A DNA stretch of 50,565 nucleotides from Gemmatimonadota bacterium. Its GTDB lineage: Bacteria > Gemmatimonadota > Gemmatimonadetes > Gemmatimonadales > GWC2-71-9. The stretch spans positions 1-50,565 of the forward strand of contig QHUM01000051.1 in NCBI GenBank assembly GCA_003222135.1, read 5' to 3'. Of the stretch, positions 12,971-26,529 are shown piece after piece. The notes below the pieces were generated by a model. That model had not been told where the DNA came from. It saw only the letters and a list, made by a program, of their open reading frames with translations, and searched no databases. The position numbers were made by a program, and so were the translations under genes. Positions within the stretch are counted from its first letter, which is position 1. The number at the start of each line of letters is the position of its first letter.

Positions 12971-12974
<4 letters not shown>
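11655..12974 (-). CDS. ugd: UDP-glucose 6-dehydrogenase
   Basis: 439 aa, the usual length. N-terminal NAD motif [24 protein letters not shown]; substrate loop and catalytic Cys in [14 protein letters not shown]-terminal [17 protein letters not shown]. It oxidises UDP-glucose twice to UDP-glucuronate. It overlaps the upstream dehydrogenase gene by 4 bp and the decarboxylase by 16 bp, fitting a common transcript for nucleotide-sugar supply. Confidence 0.95.
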
Positions 12975-14283
<1,309 letters not shown>

Positions 14284-14287
<4 letters not shown>

Positions 14288-15288
14288 AGGTTCACCGGAG
14301 CCCCGCCGGCGGCGAGTGACCGGGTCGCCGCATCGAGCACGCGCACCACACGCACGCCGTCCGCGGCGCCCGCCCGCGGCGCCTCGCCGTCGCGCGCGAC
14401 GCGGATAAAGTGGCCCAGCTCGGCCGCGAGCGGCTCGATGTTCGGGATCTTGGGGATGAAGATATCACCCTCGCGGATCGCCAGACTCTCCCCGTACGAG
14501 GCGTACTCGGGTGGGCGATCCACGCCTTTGTCGTAAATGCGCAGCTTCTCGCGCGGCTCCATGTCGTCGAACACTACCATCTTTTTCGCCCCCACCACGG
14601 TCAGCTTCCGCTCCTTATGTGGGTCGAGCCAGGACAGCTGTACGTGCGCGAGGATGCCGCTGGCGAATTCCATGGTGAGGAAGACTACGTCCTCCACCCC
14701 CGGCTGGAGGTAGCTCCGCCCCTGTGCCGCGACCCGGGTCGGCTGGTCGTCTAGCAAGTAGAGTGCCATCGATACGTCGTGTGGCCCGAAGCTCCAGAGC
14801 GCGTTCTCATCGGCGCGCACCTGGCCGAGGTTCACGCGCAACCCGTAGAGATAGAAGAGCTTACCAAGCTCCCCCTGGCGCACCAGGGCGCGCAGCCGCT
14901 CCACCGCCGGATGGAACACGAGCAGGTGACCCGCCGCGACCGCCACCTGCCGCTCGGCCGCCGAACGGGCGACGGCCTCGGCGTCCTGCACGCTCAGCGC
15001 GAACGGCTTCTCGACCAAGCAGGGCTTGCCGGCCGCGATGCACTCGAGCGCCAGCTGGGCGTGGGTCGTGGCGGGCGCCGCGACGATCACCGCGTCCACG
15101 CGCCGCAGCAGATCGGCCATCTCACCCGTGACGTGCGTCATCGGGTACTGCCGCGCCACGCGGTCCCGCACCTTGGGGTCGCGGTCGCACACCGCCGCGA
15201 GCTCGGCGTCCGCGAGCGTCGCGACCGTGCGGACGTGGTTCCGCCCCCAGGCGCCCGCGCCGACGACGCCGAGCTTCAAGCGGCTCAC
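14284..15288 (-). CDS. wbpB: Gfo/Idh/MocA oxidoreductase, WbpB-like
   Basis: 334 aa with a GTG start at 15288 overlapping the wbpE stop as GTGA. N-terminal Rossmann motif GVVGAGAWGRNHVR, then the family signature CLVEKPFALS with the catalytic-site Lys, and LVFHPAVERLR and FGPHDVSMALYLL in the C-terminal domain. In the WbpA-B-E-D pathway this enzyme oxidises C3 of UDP-GlcNAcA. The frame stays open for ~550 codons upstream through wbpE, which is a GC-rich artefact and not a fusion. Confidence 0.88.
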
Positions 15289-16397
15289 CGGTAGAACCCA
15301 CGGATCGCTTCGATCACATAATCGAGCTGATCGCGAGACAGCTCCGGGTAGACCGGCAGCGAGAGCACCTCGGCGGCCGCCCGCTCCGCTTCCGGGAACG
15401 CGCCGCGCTTGTAGCCCAAGTGGCTGAAGCAGTTCTGCAGGTGCAGCGGCACCGGGTAGTACACCGCGGTGCCGATCCCCTTGCTCTTCAAGTGCGCCTG
15501 GAGCGCGTCGCGCCGCTCGACGCGCACGGTGTACTGATGGAAGATGTGCTCGTTGCAGCCGTCGACGGCCGGCGTCGTCACCGGCGCGAGCCCCGCCAGG
15601 GCCTGTGTGTAGTACGCCGCGTGCTCGCGCCGCCGCGCGGACCAGCCGGCGAGGTGCGGGAGTTTGGCGAGCAGCACCGCCGCCTGGAGTGTGTCGAGTC
15701 GCGAGTTGGTTCCCACCTCGTCGTGGTGGTACTGCTTGGCGCCCCCGTGCAGCCGCAGCTTGCGCAGCCGTTCGGCGACCCCGGCGTCCGAGGTGACCAT
15801 CATCCCCCCGTCGCCCCACGCGCCGAGGTTCTTGCTCGGGTAGAACGAGAAAGCCGTTACCCACCCCAACTCGCCCGCCAGGCGCCACTGGCCATCCACG
15901 CGGCGCCGAGCGCCGAGCGCTTGCGCGGCGTCCTCGACGATCGGCAACCCACGCGCGGGCATAGGGAGCAAACGCTCCAGCGCGGCCATCTGCCCGTATA
16001 GATGCACCGGAACGACGGCGCGCGTCCGCGGCGTGACGGCCGCGGCAACGCGGGCGGGGTCGAGGTTGAAGGTGTCGGGCTCGATGTCGACGAACACGGG
16101 AGTGCCACCGGCGTTGTGGATCGTGCCCGCGGTCGCGAAGAACGTGAACGGAGTGGTGATCACCTCGTCGCCCGGCCGGAGCTGCAACGCCTTGAGCGGG
16201 AGCAGCAGCGCATCGGTACCGCTGGCGCAAGCGATCCCGTGCTGGGCCCGCGCCAGCCGGGCGATCTCCAGCTCGAGCTGTGCCACGGCCGGCCCCATGA
16301 CGAACTGCTGCGACTCGATCACCGCCTGTACGGCAGGAAGCACGCTGTCCCTGATGGCGCGGTACTGCGCCACGAGATCCAGAAGAGGCACGTTCAC
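15285..16397 (-). CDS. wbpE: DegT/DnrJ/EryC1 sugar aminotransferase, WbpE-like
   Basis: 370 aa. The PLP-binding Lys lies in SFYPSKNLGAWGDGGM. Other fold-type I sugar-aminotransferase features are QFVMGPAVAQLE, CASGTDALLLPL, FVDIEPDTFNLDP, VHLYGQ and EDAAQALGA. In the WbpA-B-E-D route it transfers an amino group to the 3-keto sugar made by WbpB. It is followed by wbpB with a 4-bp overlap and lies 30 bp downstream of wbpD. Confidence 0.93.
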   Translation of the reverse strand: MNVPLLDLVAQYRAIRDSVLPAVQAVIESQQFVMGPAVAQLELEIARLARAQHGIACASGTDALLLPLKALQLRPGDEVITTPFTFFATAGTIHNAGGTPVFVDIEPDTFNLDPARVAAAVTPRTRAVVPVHLYGQMAALERLLPMPARGLPIVEDAAQALGARRRVDGQWRLAGELGWVTAFSFYPSKNLGAWGDGGMMVTSDAGVAERLRKLRLHGGAKQYHHDEVGTNSRLDTLQAAVLLAKLPHLAGWSARRREHAAYYTQALAGLAPVTTPAVDGCNEHIFHQYTVRVERRDALQAHLKSKGIGTAVYYPVPLHLQNCFSHLGYKRGAFPEAERAAAEVLSLPVYPELSRDQLDYVIEAIRGFYR

Positions 16398-16427
16398 AGG
16401 GTCTGTATCCTTCGAAGGGGCAACAAT

Positions 16428-17018
16428 TTATTCGGGGCGGCGGGGCGGGGCAATCGGGCGCAGCACGCCATTCGACTCGGCGTAGGTAGCGCCGCACGCC
16501 GCGCACGCGCTCCGCCCGCCCGCCACCACGAGCCGCTCCCCGCATTGGCACATCCACCCGACGCGCCGCGCCGGGACACCCAGCATCAGACCGAACGCCG
16601 GAACGTCGGCAGTCACGACGGCGCCCGCGCCGATGAAAGCATACTCGCCCAGGGTCACGCCGCATACGATCGTCGCGTTGGCGCCAATCGAGCTGCCCCG
16701 CCGTACGAGAGTCTTGCGGTACTCGTGTTTGCGGGAGACGTGGGAGCGAGGGTTCAGGACGTTGGTGAACACACAGGACGGACCGCAGAACACGTCGTCT
16801 TCGAGTACCACGCCCTCGTAGATCGAGACGTTGTTCTGAATCTTCACGTTGTTGCCGATCTGCGTCCCGGGCATCACCACGACGTTCTGTCCCAGACTGC
16901 AGCGCTCCCCGATCACGGCGCCGGGCATCACGTGGCAGAAGTGCCATATCTTGGTGTCCTTGCCGACCCGAGCGCCTCCGTCGACGTAGCTGGACTCGTG
17001 GACAAAGTAGTCGGCCAC
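16428..17018 (-). CDS. wbpD: Hexapeptide-repeat N-acetyltransferase, WbpD-like, with C-terminal zinc-ribbon-like tail
   Basis: 196 aa with a GTG start at 17018; its first base is the last base of the murB TAG stop. The left-handed beta-helix repeats are clear (VGKDTKIWHFCHVMPGAVIG, QIGNNVKIQNNVSIYEGV, GSSIGANATIVCGVTLGEY). Acetylation of the 3-amino group of UDP-GlcNAc(3NH2)A is inferred from the wbpA/B/E neighbours. Past the acyltransferase, residues ~160-185 have CQCGERL and CAACG, a two-CxxC arrangement that looks zinc-binding and is not part of the basic fold. Confidence 0.88.
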   Translation of the reverse strand: MADYFVHESSYVDGGARVGKDTKIWHFCHVMPGAVIGERCSLGQNVVVMPGTQIGNNVKIQNNVSIYEGVVLEDDVFCGPSCVFTNVLNPRSHVSRKHEYRKTLVRRGSSIGANATIVCGVTLGEYAFIGAGAVVTADVPAFGLMLGVPARRVGWMCQCGERLVVAGGRSACAACGATYAESNGVLRPIAPPRRPE

Positions 17019-18043
17019 TAGCCGACCACCTTGACCTCGAGCTCCAGCTCCACGCCCATCTTCTTTGCCACGGTCTTGCGGACGTGCTCGATCAGCTTGA
17101 GCACGTCGCTGGCCGTGGCGGTCCCGGTGTTGACGATGTAGTTCGCGTGCAGCGCCGACACCTGCGCGCCGCCGATCGTGAACCCCTTCAGGCCCGCCTC
17201 GTCGATGAGCGCGCCAGCCGTCCGCGGGCCGCCCGGGTTCTTGAACACCGAGCCGCAGCACGGCTGATCGAACGGCGTCCCCGCCTTGCGCCAGCGCAAC
17301 AGCCGCCCCTGCAGCTCCTTCAGCTTGGCGGGCGGCTCCTCGATCAGCGCCAGCTTGGCCTCCAGCACGATCACGGTCCCCAGGTTGGACGATCGATACT
17401 TGTACGAGATCTGCTTGCGCGGCAGCTGCTTGAGCTTGCCCTTCGCGTCCATCGTGGTGACTTCCGTCACGACTTCGGCGAACTCCGCGCCGTGGCAGCC
17501 GGCGTTCATGTAGACGCCGCCTCCCACCGTGCCCGGAATACCGATGAAGCGCTCCACGCCCGCGAACCCTGCTTCGGCGGTGCGCCGCGCCAACAGGGGC
17601 GTCGGCAGGCCCGCGCCGACGATCGCGGTGGCGCCCTTCATCTCGAACCGGTCGAGCCCCTTGCCGATGCGGATCACGACGCCAGGGAAGCCGGTGTCCT
17701 TGACCAGCAGGTTGGAGCCCAGGCCGAGGACGAACCACGGCAGGCCGCGGCTTTGCGCGAGGTCGAGCGCCTTGACCACATCGTCGGCGTCGGCCGGGAG
17801 CACGAGGTAGCGTGCCGGCCCGCCGATACGGTACGTGGTGTAGCGCGCCAGCGGCTCGTTCTCGAGCACGCGCCCGCGGAATTTGACTTTGGGGGCGGGC
17901 GGCGGCACCGGGGCGGTCGCCCGTTTGGGCGCCGCCTTTCCTACCGTCTTGGCTTTGGCTACGACTTCGCGACCGGCGCGCGGCTTGCCGTCGGCGGCTT
18001 TGCCTCGTGCGGCTGCTTTTCGGTCCTGGTTCTTTCGTGCCAT
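17018..18043 (-). CDS. murB: UDP-N-acetylenolpyruvoylglucosamine reductase MurB
   Basis: 341 aa. FAD-dependent reduction of UDP-GlcNAc-enolpyruvate in peptidoglycan synthesis. Recognisable parts are [49 protein letters not shown] and [11 protein letters not shown], which holds the catalytic Ser; this is the short (type II) MurB architecture. The first ~50 residues are Lys/Ala/Pro-rich and outside the enzyme fold. Their codons overlap the 3' end of carB by 85 bp. The ATG at 18043 has GGAG nine bases upstream. I saw no better internal start, so the extension may be real. Confidence 0.93.
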   Translation of the reverse strand: MARKNQDRKAAARGKAADGKPRAGREVVAKAKTVGKAAPKRATAPVPPPAPKVKFRGRVLENEPLARYTTYRIGGPARYLVLPADADDVVKALDLAQSRGLPWFVLGLGSNLLVKDTGFPGVVIRIGKGLDRFEMKGATAIVGAGLPTPLLARRTAEAGFAGVERFIGIPGTVGGGVYMNAGCHGAEFAEVVTEVTTMDAKGKLKQLPRKQISYKYRSSNLGTVIVLEAKLALIEEPPAKLKELQGRLLRWRKAGTPFDQPCCGSVFKNPGGPRTAGALIDEAGLKGFTIGGAQVSALHANYIVNTGTATASDVLKLIEHVRKTVAKKMGVELELEVKVVG

Positions 18044-21000
18044 TCTTGGAGACTCCTCACGCTGCCCGTACGGCTGCGCAGAGCGATGATCGCGTCACAG
18101 GCGGCACTCGCCGCCGACATCGTGGTGGTATAGGGCACGCGGTGCACGAGCGCCGCGCGCCGGATCGCGTAATCGTCCGCCTGCGTGAACTTGCCGAGGG
18201 GCGTGTTGATCAGCAGCTGGACGTCTCCCGACACGATCAGGTCGATCGCGTTGGGACGTCCCTCGTGCACCTTCGCCACCCGCTCGGCCGGCACACCGCG
18301 CGCTCGCAGGTACTTCTCGGTCCCCTCCGTGGCCACGATCCGGAACCCCATCTCGTGGAAGCGCCGGACGATCGGGACCACCGTCGGCTTGTCCGAGTCG
18401 TTCACCGTCACCAAGATGCCACCCTCGAGCGGCAGGCTGCCGTCCGCGGCGATCTGCGCCTTGGCGAATGCCATCCCAAAGCTGTCCGCGAGTCCCATCA
18501 CCTCGCCGGTCGACCGCATCTCCGGGCCCAGGATGGTATCGACCCCGGGCAGTTTGGTGAAGGGGAAGACGGCCTCCTTGACCGCCACCCCGCGGAGCGG
18601 AAGGTCATCGGGCAGCCCCAATTCGTCCAGGGTCCGGCCGACCATGACCGCCGCAGCGAGCTTGGCCAGGGACACCCCAGTCGCCTTGCTCACGAACGGA
18701 ACGGTGCGGGAGGCCCGCGGGTTCACCTCCAGCACGTGGACGACCCCGTCCTTGATGGCGTACTGGACGTTGATGAGGCCGACCACGCCGAGCGCTTCCG
18801 CGAACGCCTTGGTGTAGCGCCGCATCTCCTCCACCTGGCGGTCGCCGATCAAATAGGGAGGGAGGACGCACGCCGAATCACCCGAGTGAACGCCGGCATC
18901 CTCAATGTGCTGCATCACGCCGGCGATCACGACGCGGCGGCCGTCGCTGATCGCGTCCACGTCCCCTTCGAAGGCGTCCTCGAGGAAGCGGTCGATCAGC
19001 ACCGGGTGCTCGGGCGCGACGCGGGCGGCCTTCTCGAAGTAACCGCGCAGTGACGCGTCGTCGTACACGATTTCCATGGCCCGCCCGCCCAGTACGTACG
19101 AGGGCCGCACCAGCACCGGGTACCCGATGCGCTGGGCGACCCGCACCGCCTCCTCGACGGAGCGGGCGGTGCCGTTCGCCGGCTGGGTGATGCCCAGGCG
19201 CCGGGCCAGCGCCTCGAAGCGCTCGCGGTCCTCGGCGATGTCGATCGAGTCGGGCGGCGTGCCGAGGATGGGCACCCCGGCGGCCTCCAGCGGCTTGGTG
19301 AGTCGCAGCGGCGTCTGGCCGCCGAGCTGCACCACGACCCCCTTCGGCCGCTCCCACCGCACGATCTCGATCACGTCCTCGAACGTGAGCGGCTCGAAGT
19401 ACAGCTTGTCCGAGATGTCGAAATCGGTGGACACTGTCTCGGGATTGGAGTTGATCATGATGGTCCGGTACCCCAGGTCGCGGAACGCGAGTCCGGCCCG
19501 GACACAGCAGTAGTCGAACTCCACGCCCTGACCAATGCGGTTCGGACCGCTTCCCAGGATGATGATCCCCCGCTCGCCGAACGGCTCGGACTCGGTCTCG
19601 GCATCGTACGTGCTGTAGAGATACGGCGTGGAGGACGGGAACTCGCCGGCGCACGTGTCCACCGTCTTGTAGACGGGATGGATGCCGAGCTCCCAGCGCC
19701 GCTGGCGCATCGCCTCCTCGGAGGTGCGGCGCAGCTCGCCGAGCTGCCGGTCCGAGAATCCGAGGCGCTTCATGCGGCGCAGCTCCGCCGGGCCGATGTC
19801 CCTGGCGCCCGCGAACCACCGCTCCGCCGCGATCAGCTCCTCCATCTGATACAGGAACCAGGGGTCAATGCCCGTCGCTTCGGCGATCGCCTCGACGGGC
19901 AGCCCCGCGAGCAGCGCCCGCTTGATCTGGAACACGCGCTCGGGCGTCGGGGTGCGGAGCGCCACGCGCAGGTCCTCGGGGCTGTCGCTCGTCACGCGGT
20001 CGTCGGCGAGCGTCGGGCCGAGCGTCCACCCGGACCGGCCAGCCTCGAGCGCGCGCAGCCCCTTCTGGAAGGCCTCCTTGAAGGTGCGGCCGATCGCCAT
20101 CGCCTCGCCCACCGATTTCATCTGGGTGGTGAGGCGGAAGTCGGCCGTCGGGAACTTCTCGAATGCGAAGCGCGGGACCTTGACCACCACGTAATCGAGC
20201 ACCGGCTCGAACGACGCCGGCGTCGTCCGGGTGATGTCGTTGGGCAGCTCGTCGAGCGTATAACCGACGGCGAGCTTGGTGCCGATGCGGGCGATCGGAA
20301 ACCCGGTCGCCTTGGACGCCAGCGCCGAGCTGCGCGAGACGCGCGGGTTCATCTCGATCACGAGCATTTCGCCGTCGGCGGGGTTCACCGCGAACTGGAT
20401 GTTGCACCCGCCCGCCTCGACCCCGATCTCGCGGATGATCGCGATCGCCGCGTCCCGCATCCGCTGATATTCGCGGTCGGTGAGCGTCATCGCCGGCGCG
20501 ACGGTGATGGAATCCCCGGTGTGGACCCCCATCGGGTCGACGTTCTCGATCGAACAGACGATCACGACGTTGTCGCGGTGGTCACGCATCACCTCGAGCT
20601 CGAACTCCTTCCACCCGAGCACGCTGCGCTCGATCAGTGTGGTGTGCACGGGCGAGAGGTCGAGGGCGCGCTCGACCAGCTCCTCGAACTCGGCGCGATT
20701 GTACGCGACGCCGCCACCGGTGCCGCCGAGCGTGAAGGACGGCCGCAGGATCGCCGGGTACCCCGTCTCGGTCACGATCGTGAGCGCGTCCGCCACGGAC
20801 GCGGCGACGCGTCCCACGGGCGTGGCGAGGCCGATGCGGCGCATCGCAGCGGCGAACTCGGCGCGATCCTCGGCCATCTGAATGGCGCGCGCGTTCGCGC
20901 CGATGAGCTCCACGCCGTGGCGCGCGAGCGTACCGTCGCGCGCCAGCGCCATCGCCACGTTGAGCGCCGTCTGGCCGCCCATCGTCGGCAGCAAGGCGTC

Positions 21001-21232
21001 GGGCCGCTCGCGCTCGATCACGCGCCGCACCCACTCGGGCGTGACGGGCTCGATGTAGGTGCGGTCGGCGAGCTCGGGATCGGTCATGATCGTGGCCGGG
21101 TTGGAGTTCACCAGCACGACCGCATAGCCCTCCTCCTTCAGGGCCTTGACCGCCTGCGTGCCCGAATAATCGAACTCGGCGGCTTGTCCGATCACGATCG
21201 GGCCGGACCCGAGCAGCAGGATCCGGCGGAGA

Positions 21233-21249
<17 letters not shown>
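17959..21249 (-). CDS. carB: Carbamoyl-phosphate synthase large subunit
   Basis: 1096 aa starting [22 protein letters not shown]. Two ATP-grasp halves are visible, each with its carbamate-kinase-like motifs ([33 protein letters not shown]; then [35 protein letters not shown]), followed by the MGS-like allosteric domain ([21 protein letters not shown]). It makes carbamoyl phosphate for arginine and pyrimidine synthesis. The frame opens 33 codons earlier, but this ATG gives the conserved N-terminus. The C-terminal ~25 residues (basic/Pro-rich, ending APVAKS) go beyond the usual end and overlap murB. carA is not in the window. Confidence 0.97.
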
Positions 21250-23423
<2,174 letters not shown>

Positions 23424-23428
23424 CGAAA

Positions 23429-23449
23429 AGGGGGACCCAGGGTCCCCCT
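23429..23449 (-). terminator. Intrinsic terminator of the rpmJ-rplQ operon (possibly bidirectional)
   Basis: A 9-bp stem (AGGGGGACC pairing with GGTCCCCCT) with a 3-nt loop lies between the convergent rpmB and rplQ stops. Read on the minus strand the hairpin is followed directly by TTTTCG, so it best fits termination of the ribosomal-protein operon. For rpmB the T-run is missing. Confidence 0.8.
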
Positions 23450-23478
23450 CGCGCTCGAGCCGTTCCCCGCGGGACCCG

Positions 23479-23835
23479 TCACGCACCCAGCAGTTCGATC
23501 CGAGCCACCTCGGCGCCGTCGCCCACGCGATGGCCCAGCTTGATGATCCGCGTATAGCCGCCGGGACGGGCGGCGAAGCGGGGGCCCAGGTCCTTGAAGA
23601 GACGGTGGGTCACTTCGCGATCCTTGATGCGCCGCTCCACCTGCCGGCGGGCGTGCAGATCGCCGCGCCGCGCCAGCGTGATGAGGCGCTCGGCGTACGG
23701 CCGCAGCTCTTTCGCCTTCGCCTCCGTCGTGACAATCCGGTCGTGGCGAAACAGGCTGGTGGCGAGATTGGCGAGCAGCGCCTTCTTATGGCTCGCCGTG
23801 CGCGACAGCTGCCGGCCCTTGGCGCGGTGCCGCAT
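23479..23835 (-). CDS. rplQ: Ribosomal protein bL17
   Basis: 118 aa. [29 protein letters not shown] is the family signature, then [23 protein letters not shown]. It is the last gene of the alpha operon. Its ATG shares one base with the rpoA stop (TAATG), and a hairpin terminator lies 30 bp downstream. Confidence 0.98.
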   Translation of the reverse strand: MRHRAKGRQLSRTASHKKALLANLATSLFRHDRIVTTEAKAKELRPYAERLITLARRGDLHARRQVERRIKDREVTHRLFKDLGPRFAARPGGYTRIIKLGHRVGDGAEVARIELLGA

Positions 23836-24890
23836 TACTCGCCCTCCCCTTCGGTGACCTGCGCCTGCGGCGGCGCACCAGGGTCAAGGACGCGCAGCTC
23901 TCCTTCGACTTCCTCGAGCCGCATCCCGAAGTTCAGCCCTTCGCGGCGCAACAGCTCGGCGATCTCCCCGAGCGCCTTCTCGCCGACGTTCTTCACCTTC
24001 AGGAGATCCTCCTCGCGGTACTGCACGAGGTCCCCGAGGGTGCGGATGTTCGAGTTCTTGAGCGAGTTGACCGACCGCACCGACAGGCCCACGTCGTCGA
24101 TGCTGCGAGCCAGCACTTCGCGCAGCCGGCCCGTCGCAGCGCCGCCGTTGCCGGCGGGCTGCGCGGCCACCATCGGCACCTTGCCGAAGTCGACGAAGAA
24201 ACGGAAGTGCTCCTGCGCCAGCGCCGCGGCGTACGCCACAGCGTCCTCCGGCGTGATCGTTCCGTTCGTCTCGACGGTGAGCGTGAGCCGATCGTAGTCG
24301 GTACGCTGCCCCACCCGCGTCTCCGCGACGGTGAAGTTGGCGCGCCGCACCGGGTTGTAGATCGAGTCGATACGGACGACATCGACGGGCATGGTGCGGT
24401 CGAGCGGATGCTGCTCGGCCTCCACGTAGCCGCGGCCCTTGTTGACGTACAGCTCGCCGCCGACGTCCCGATCGTCCTGCAGCGTGAACAGCAGCTGGTC
24501 GGGGTTCACGATCGTGACCGCGCTGTGCGCCTCGATGTCGCGGGCGTACACGGGCCCCGACTTCGCGTGCTTGATATGGAGCACCGCTTCGTCGACGTCG
24601 GGGGCGACGACCAAGGTCAGCTGCTTCAGCCGTTGGATGATCTGGTGCACGTCTTCGACGACGCCCGGGATGGTCTGGTGCTCGTGCACCACGCCATCCA
24701 GGCGGAACGCCCACACCGCGGCGCCGCGGAGCGAGGAGAGCAGCATCCGCCGCAGCGAGTTGCCGAGGGTGTAGCCGTAGCCCCGCTCCAGCGGCTGCAA
24801 GCGGAACTCGGCTGCGTTCTGGTTGTCCTCCCGCTTGGTCATCTCGACCAAATGGGGCCGGACGAGGCCGGTCAAATCGAGGGTCGTCAT
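23835..24890 (-). CDS. rpoA: RNA polymerase alpha subunit
   Basis: 351 aa. The N-terminal dimerisation domain includes [26 protein letters not shown]. After a linker (~residues 245-265), the C-terminal DNA-contact domain is [18 protein letters not shown], followed by [17 protein letters not shown] 24890 shares one base with the rpsD stop (TGATG); the frame is open upstream, but that region is the rpsD shadow. Typical alpha-operon position between rpsD and rplQ. Confidence 0.98.
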   Translation of the reverse strand: MTTLDLTGLVRPHLVEMTKREDNQNAAEFRLQPLERGYGYTLGNSLRRMLLSSLRGAAVWAFRLDGVVHEHQTIPGVVEDVHQIIQRLKQLTLVVAPDVDEAVLHIKHAKSGPVYARDIEAHSAVTIVNPDQLLFTLQDDRDVGGELYVNKGRGYVEAEQHPLDRTMPVDVVRIDSIYNPVRRANFTVAETRVGQRTDYDRLTLTVETNGTITPEDAVAYAAALAQEHFRFFVDFGKVPMVAAQPAGNGGAATGRLREVLARSIDDVGLSVRSVNSLKNSNIRTLGDLVQYREEDLLKVKNVGEKALGEIAELLRREGLNFGMRLEEVEGELRVLDPGAPPQAQVTEGEGE

Positions 24891-25525
24891 CACTTGGAAT
24901 AGAGCTCGACGATTAGCTGTTCTTGAGCGGCGATCGGGATGGCGTCGCGGCTGGGCCGCTCCGTCATCTTGCCGAGCGCCTTGTCGGTATCGACATGAAT
25001 CCACGACACGGGCTGCGAGCGGCCGAATTGCTCGAGCGCGAGCTTTACCTGTACCAGCTCGCGGCTCGCATCGGCGACCTGCACCTCATCTCCCAGGCGC
25101 ACCCGGTAGGAGGGGATGTCCACCGTGCGGCCGTTCACTTTGATGTGACGGTGCCGCACCAGCTGGCGGGCCTGCCGGCGCGAGACGGCGAAGCCCATCC
25201 GGTACACCAGGTTGTCGAGCCGGCTCTCGAGCGCCACCAGCAACGCCTCGCCCGTCACGCCCGGCTCCTTCAACACGCGATCGAAGATGTTGCGGAACTG
25301 GCGCTCGGAGAGCCCGTAGATCCGCTTGACCTTCTGCTTTTCGCGCAGCTGCCGCGCGTACTCCGAAGCCTTGCGCCGGCGGCCGGAGGACTGGCCGTGC
25401 TGGCCGGGGGCGTAGGCGCGCCGCTCCACGGCGCACTTCTCCGTGAGACAGCGCGTACCCTTGAGAAACAGCTTCGTCCCCTCGCGGCGGCACAGCTTGC
25501 AGGCCGGTCCCGTGTAGCGCGCCAT
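24890..25525 (-). CDS. rpsD: Ribosomal protein uS4
   Basis: 211 aa. MARYTGPACKLCRREGTKLFLKG, with CKLC and a later CLTEKC, marks the zinc-binding C+ form of S4. The S4 RNA-binding domain follows (LESRLDNLVYRMGFAVSRRQARQLVRHRHIKVNG). In many bacteria S4 represses its own alpha operon; no such site was identified here. Confidence 0.98.
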   Translation of the reverse strand: MARYTGPACKLCRREGTKLFLKGTRCLTEKCAVERRAYAPGQHGQSSGRRRKASEYARQLREKQKVKRIYGLSERQFRNIFDRVLKEPGVTGEALLVALESRLDNLVYRMGFAVSRRQARQLVRHRHIKVNGRTVDIPSYRVRLGDEVQVADASRELVQVKLALEQFGRSQPVSWIHVDTDKALGKMTERPSRDAIPIAAQEQLIVELYSK

Positions 25526-25528
25526 CGG

Positions 25529-25927
25529 TCAGACCCGTCGCTTCTTGGGCGGCCGGCAGCCGTTGTGCGGGATCGGCGTGACGTCGCGGATCGACCGGAT
25601 CTGCAGCCCGGCGGTGGCGAGCGCCTGGATCGCCGACTCGCGCCCCGAGCCCGGCCCCTGGACGCGCACGTGCACCCGCCGCACGCCGAGGTTCATCGCC
25701 TCACGCGCCGCCTGCTCCGCGGCCACGGTGGCCGCAAACGGCGTGGACTTCTTCGAGCCCTGGAACCCGGCCTTGCCCGAGGAGCCCCACGTGATCGCGT
25801 TGCCCTGCATGTCGGTGATGGTAATGAGCGTATTGTTGAAGGTCGCCGTGATGTGGGCGATCCCCTCGGCCTCGACGACTTTTTTGGCGCGCTTCGCGCT
25901 CGCCGCTGCTGGCTTCGCTTGTGCCAT
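25529..25927 (-). CDS. rpsK: Ribosomal protein uS11
   Basis: 132 aa. After a basic Ala/Lys-rich start, [35 protein letters not shown] and [17 protein letters not shown] are diagnostic, ending [16 protein letters not shown]. It abuts rpsM with no gap and lies 3 bp upstream of rpsD. Confidence 0.98.
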   Translation of the reverse strand: MAQAKPAAASAKRAKKVVEAEGIAHITATFNNTLITITDMQGNAITWGSSGKAGFQGSKKSTPFAATVAAEQAAREAMNLGVRRVHVRVQGPGSGRESAIQALATAGLQIRSIRDVTPIPHNGCRPPKKRRV

Positions 25928-26311
25928 TTACTTTTTCAGCACGGGCTTCTTCTTGCCCGCGATCGCGCGCCGCGGCCCCTTCTTGGTGCGCGCGTTGGTG
26001 TGGGTGCGCTGCCCGCGCACCGGCAGGCCCTTGCGGTGCCGCACCCCGCGATACGTCCCGATGTCCATCAGCCGCTTGATGTTCATCGCGACCTCGGTGC
26101 GCAGCGCGCCCTCGACTTTGTAATCGCGCTCGATCACCTGGCGCAGCCGCGCCACTTCCGCGTCGCGCAGATCACGCACCCGCGCGTCAGGACTGACCCC
26201 TGTCTCCGCGAGAATCTTTTTCGCGTTCGAGGGGCCGATCCCGAAAATGTACGGAAGAGCGTACTGAATTTTCTTGTCGCGCGGCAGATCCACGCCCGCT
26301 ATGCGTGCCAT
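25928..26311 (-). CDS. rpsM: Ribosomal protein uS13
   Basis: 127 aa. [26 protein letters not shown], then [32 protein letters not shown] with a Lys-rich tail, as expected for S13. It begins 3 bp after the rpmJ stop. Confidence 0.98.
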   Translation of the reverse strand: MARIAGVDLPRDKKIQYALPYIFGIGPSNAKKILAETGVSPDARVRDLRDAEVARLRQVIERDYKVEGALRTEVAMNIKRLMDIGTYRGVRHRKGLPVRGQRTHTNARTKKGPRRAIAGKKKPVLKK

Positions 26312-26314
26312 TCC

Positions 26315-26431
26315 CTACCCCTGCCGCTGCTTGTGCTTGGGGCTGCGCTTGCAGATGACGCGGATGACGCCTCGCCGCTTGATCACCTTGCAATGCTCGC
26401 AGATCGGTTTGACGCTGGTGCGAACCTTCAA
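26315..26431 (-). CDS. rpmJ: Ribosomal protein bL36, TTG start
   Basis: 38 aa: the start TTG is followed by [20 protein letters not shown] and a C-terminal half containing [14 protein letters not shown]. This is the full bL36 with its zinc ligands (CEHC, C, H). No ATG or GTG gives this frame; GGAG lies ~10 bases upstream of TTG 26431. It is the first gene of the operon, 45-50 bases downstream of the predicted transcription start. infA, often next to rpmJ, is absent. Confidence 0.93.
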   Translation of the reverse strand: MKVRTSVKPICEHCKVIKRRGVIRVICKRSPKHKQRQG

Positions 26432-26481
26432 CGGGGTCGGCTCCGGGAAACAAATCTGGAAAAAATCTAATTAAGTCTCGA

Positions 26482-26510
26482 ACTATAGACGGGGTCGTAA
26501 GTTCGCGCAA
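26482..26510 (-). promoter_or_regulatory. Sigma-70-type promoter of the rpmJ-rpsM-rpsK-rpsD-rpoA-rplQ operon
   Basis: On the minus strand -35 TTGCGC and -10 TATAGT are separated by exactly 17 bp. The -10 lies about 50 bp before the rpmJ start, giving a short AT-rich leader. It is unusually AT-rich for this window and sits in the only intergenic gap upstream of the operon. Confidence 0.8.
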
Positions 26511-26529
26511 GGGGCGTAATTACGGCCCC
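26511..26529. repeat. Near-perfect palindrome just upstream of the ribosomal-operon -35 box
   Basis: GGGGC-GTAA / TTAC-G-GCCCC: a 9-bp inverted repeat with one extra G. It overlaps the stop codon of the preceding secreted-protein gene (26520) and ends one base before the -35 box. It could terminate the upstream pyrD/pyrF transcript, although no U-tract is present, or act as a regulator site. Confidence 0.45.
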
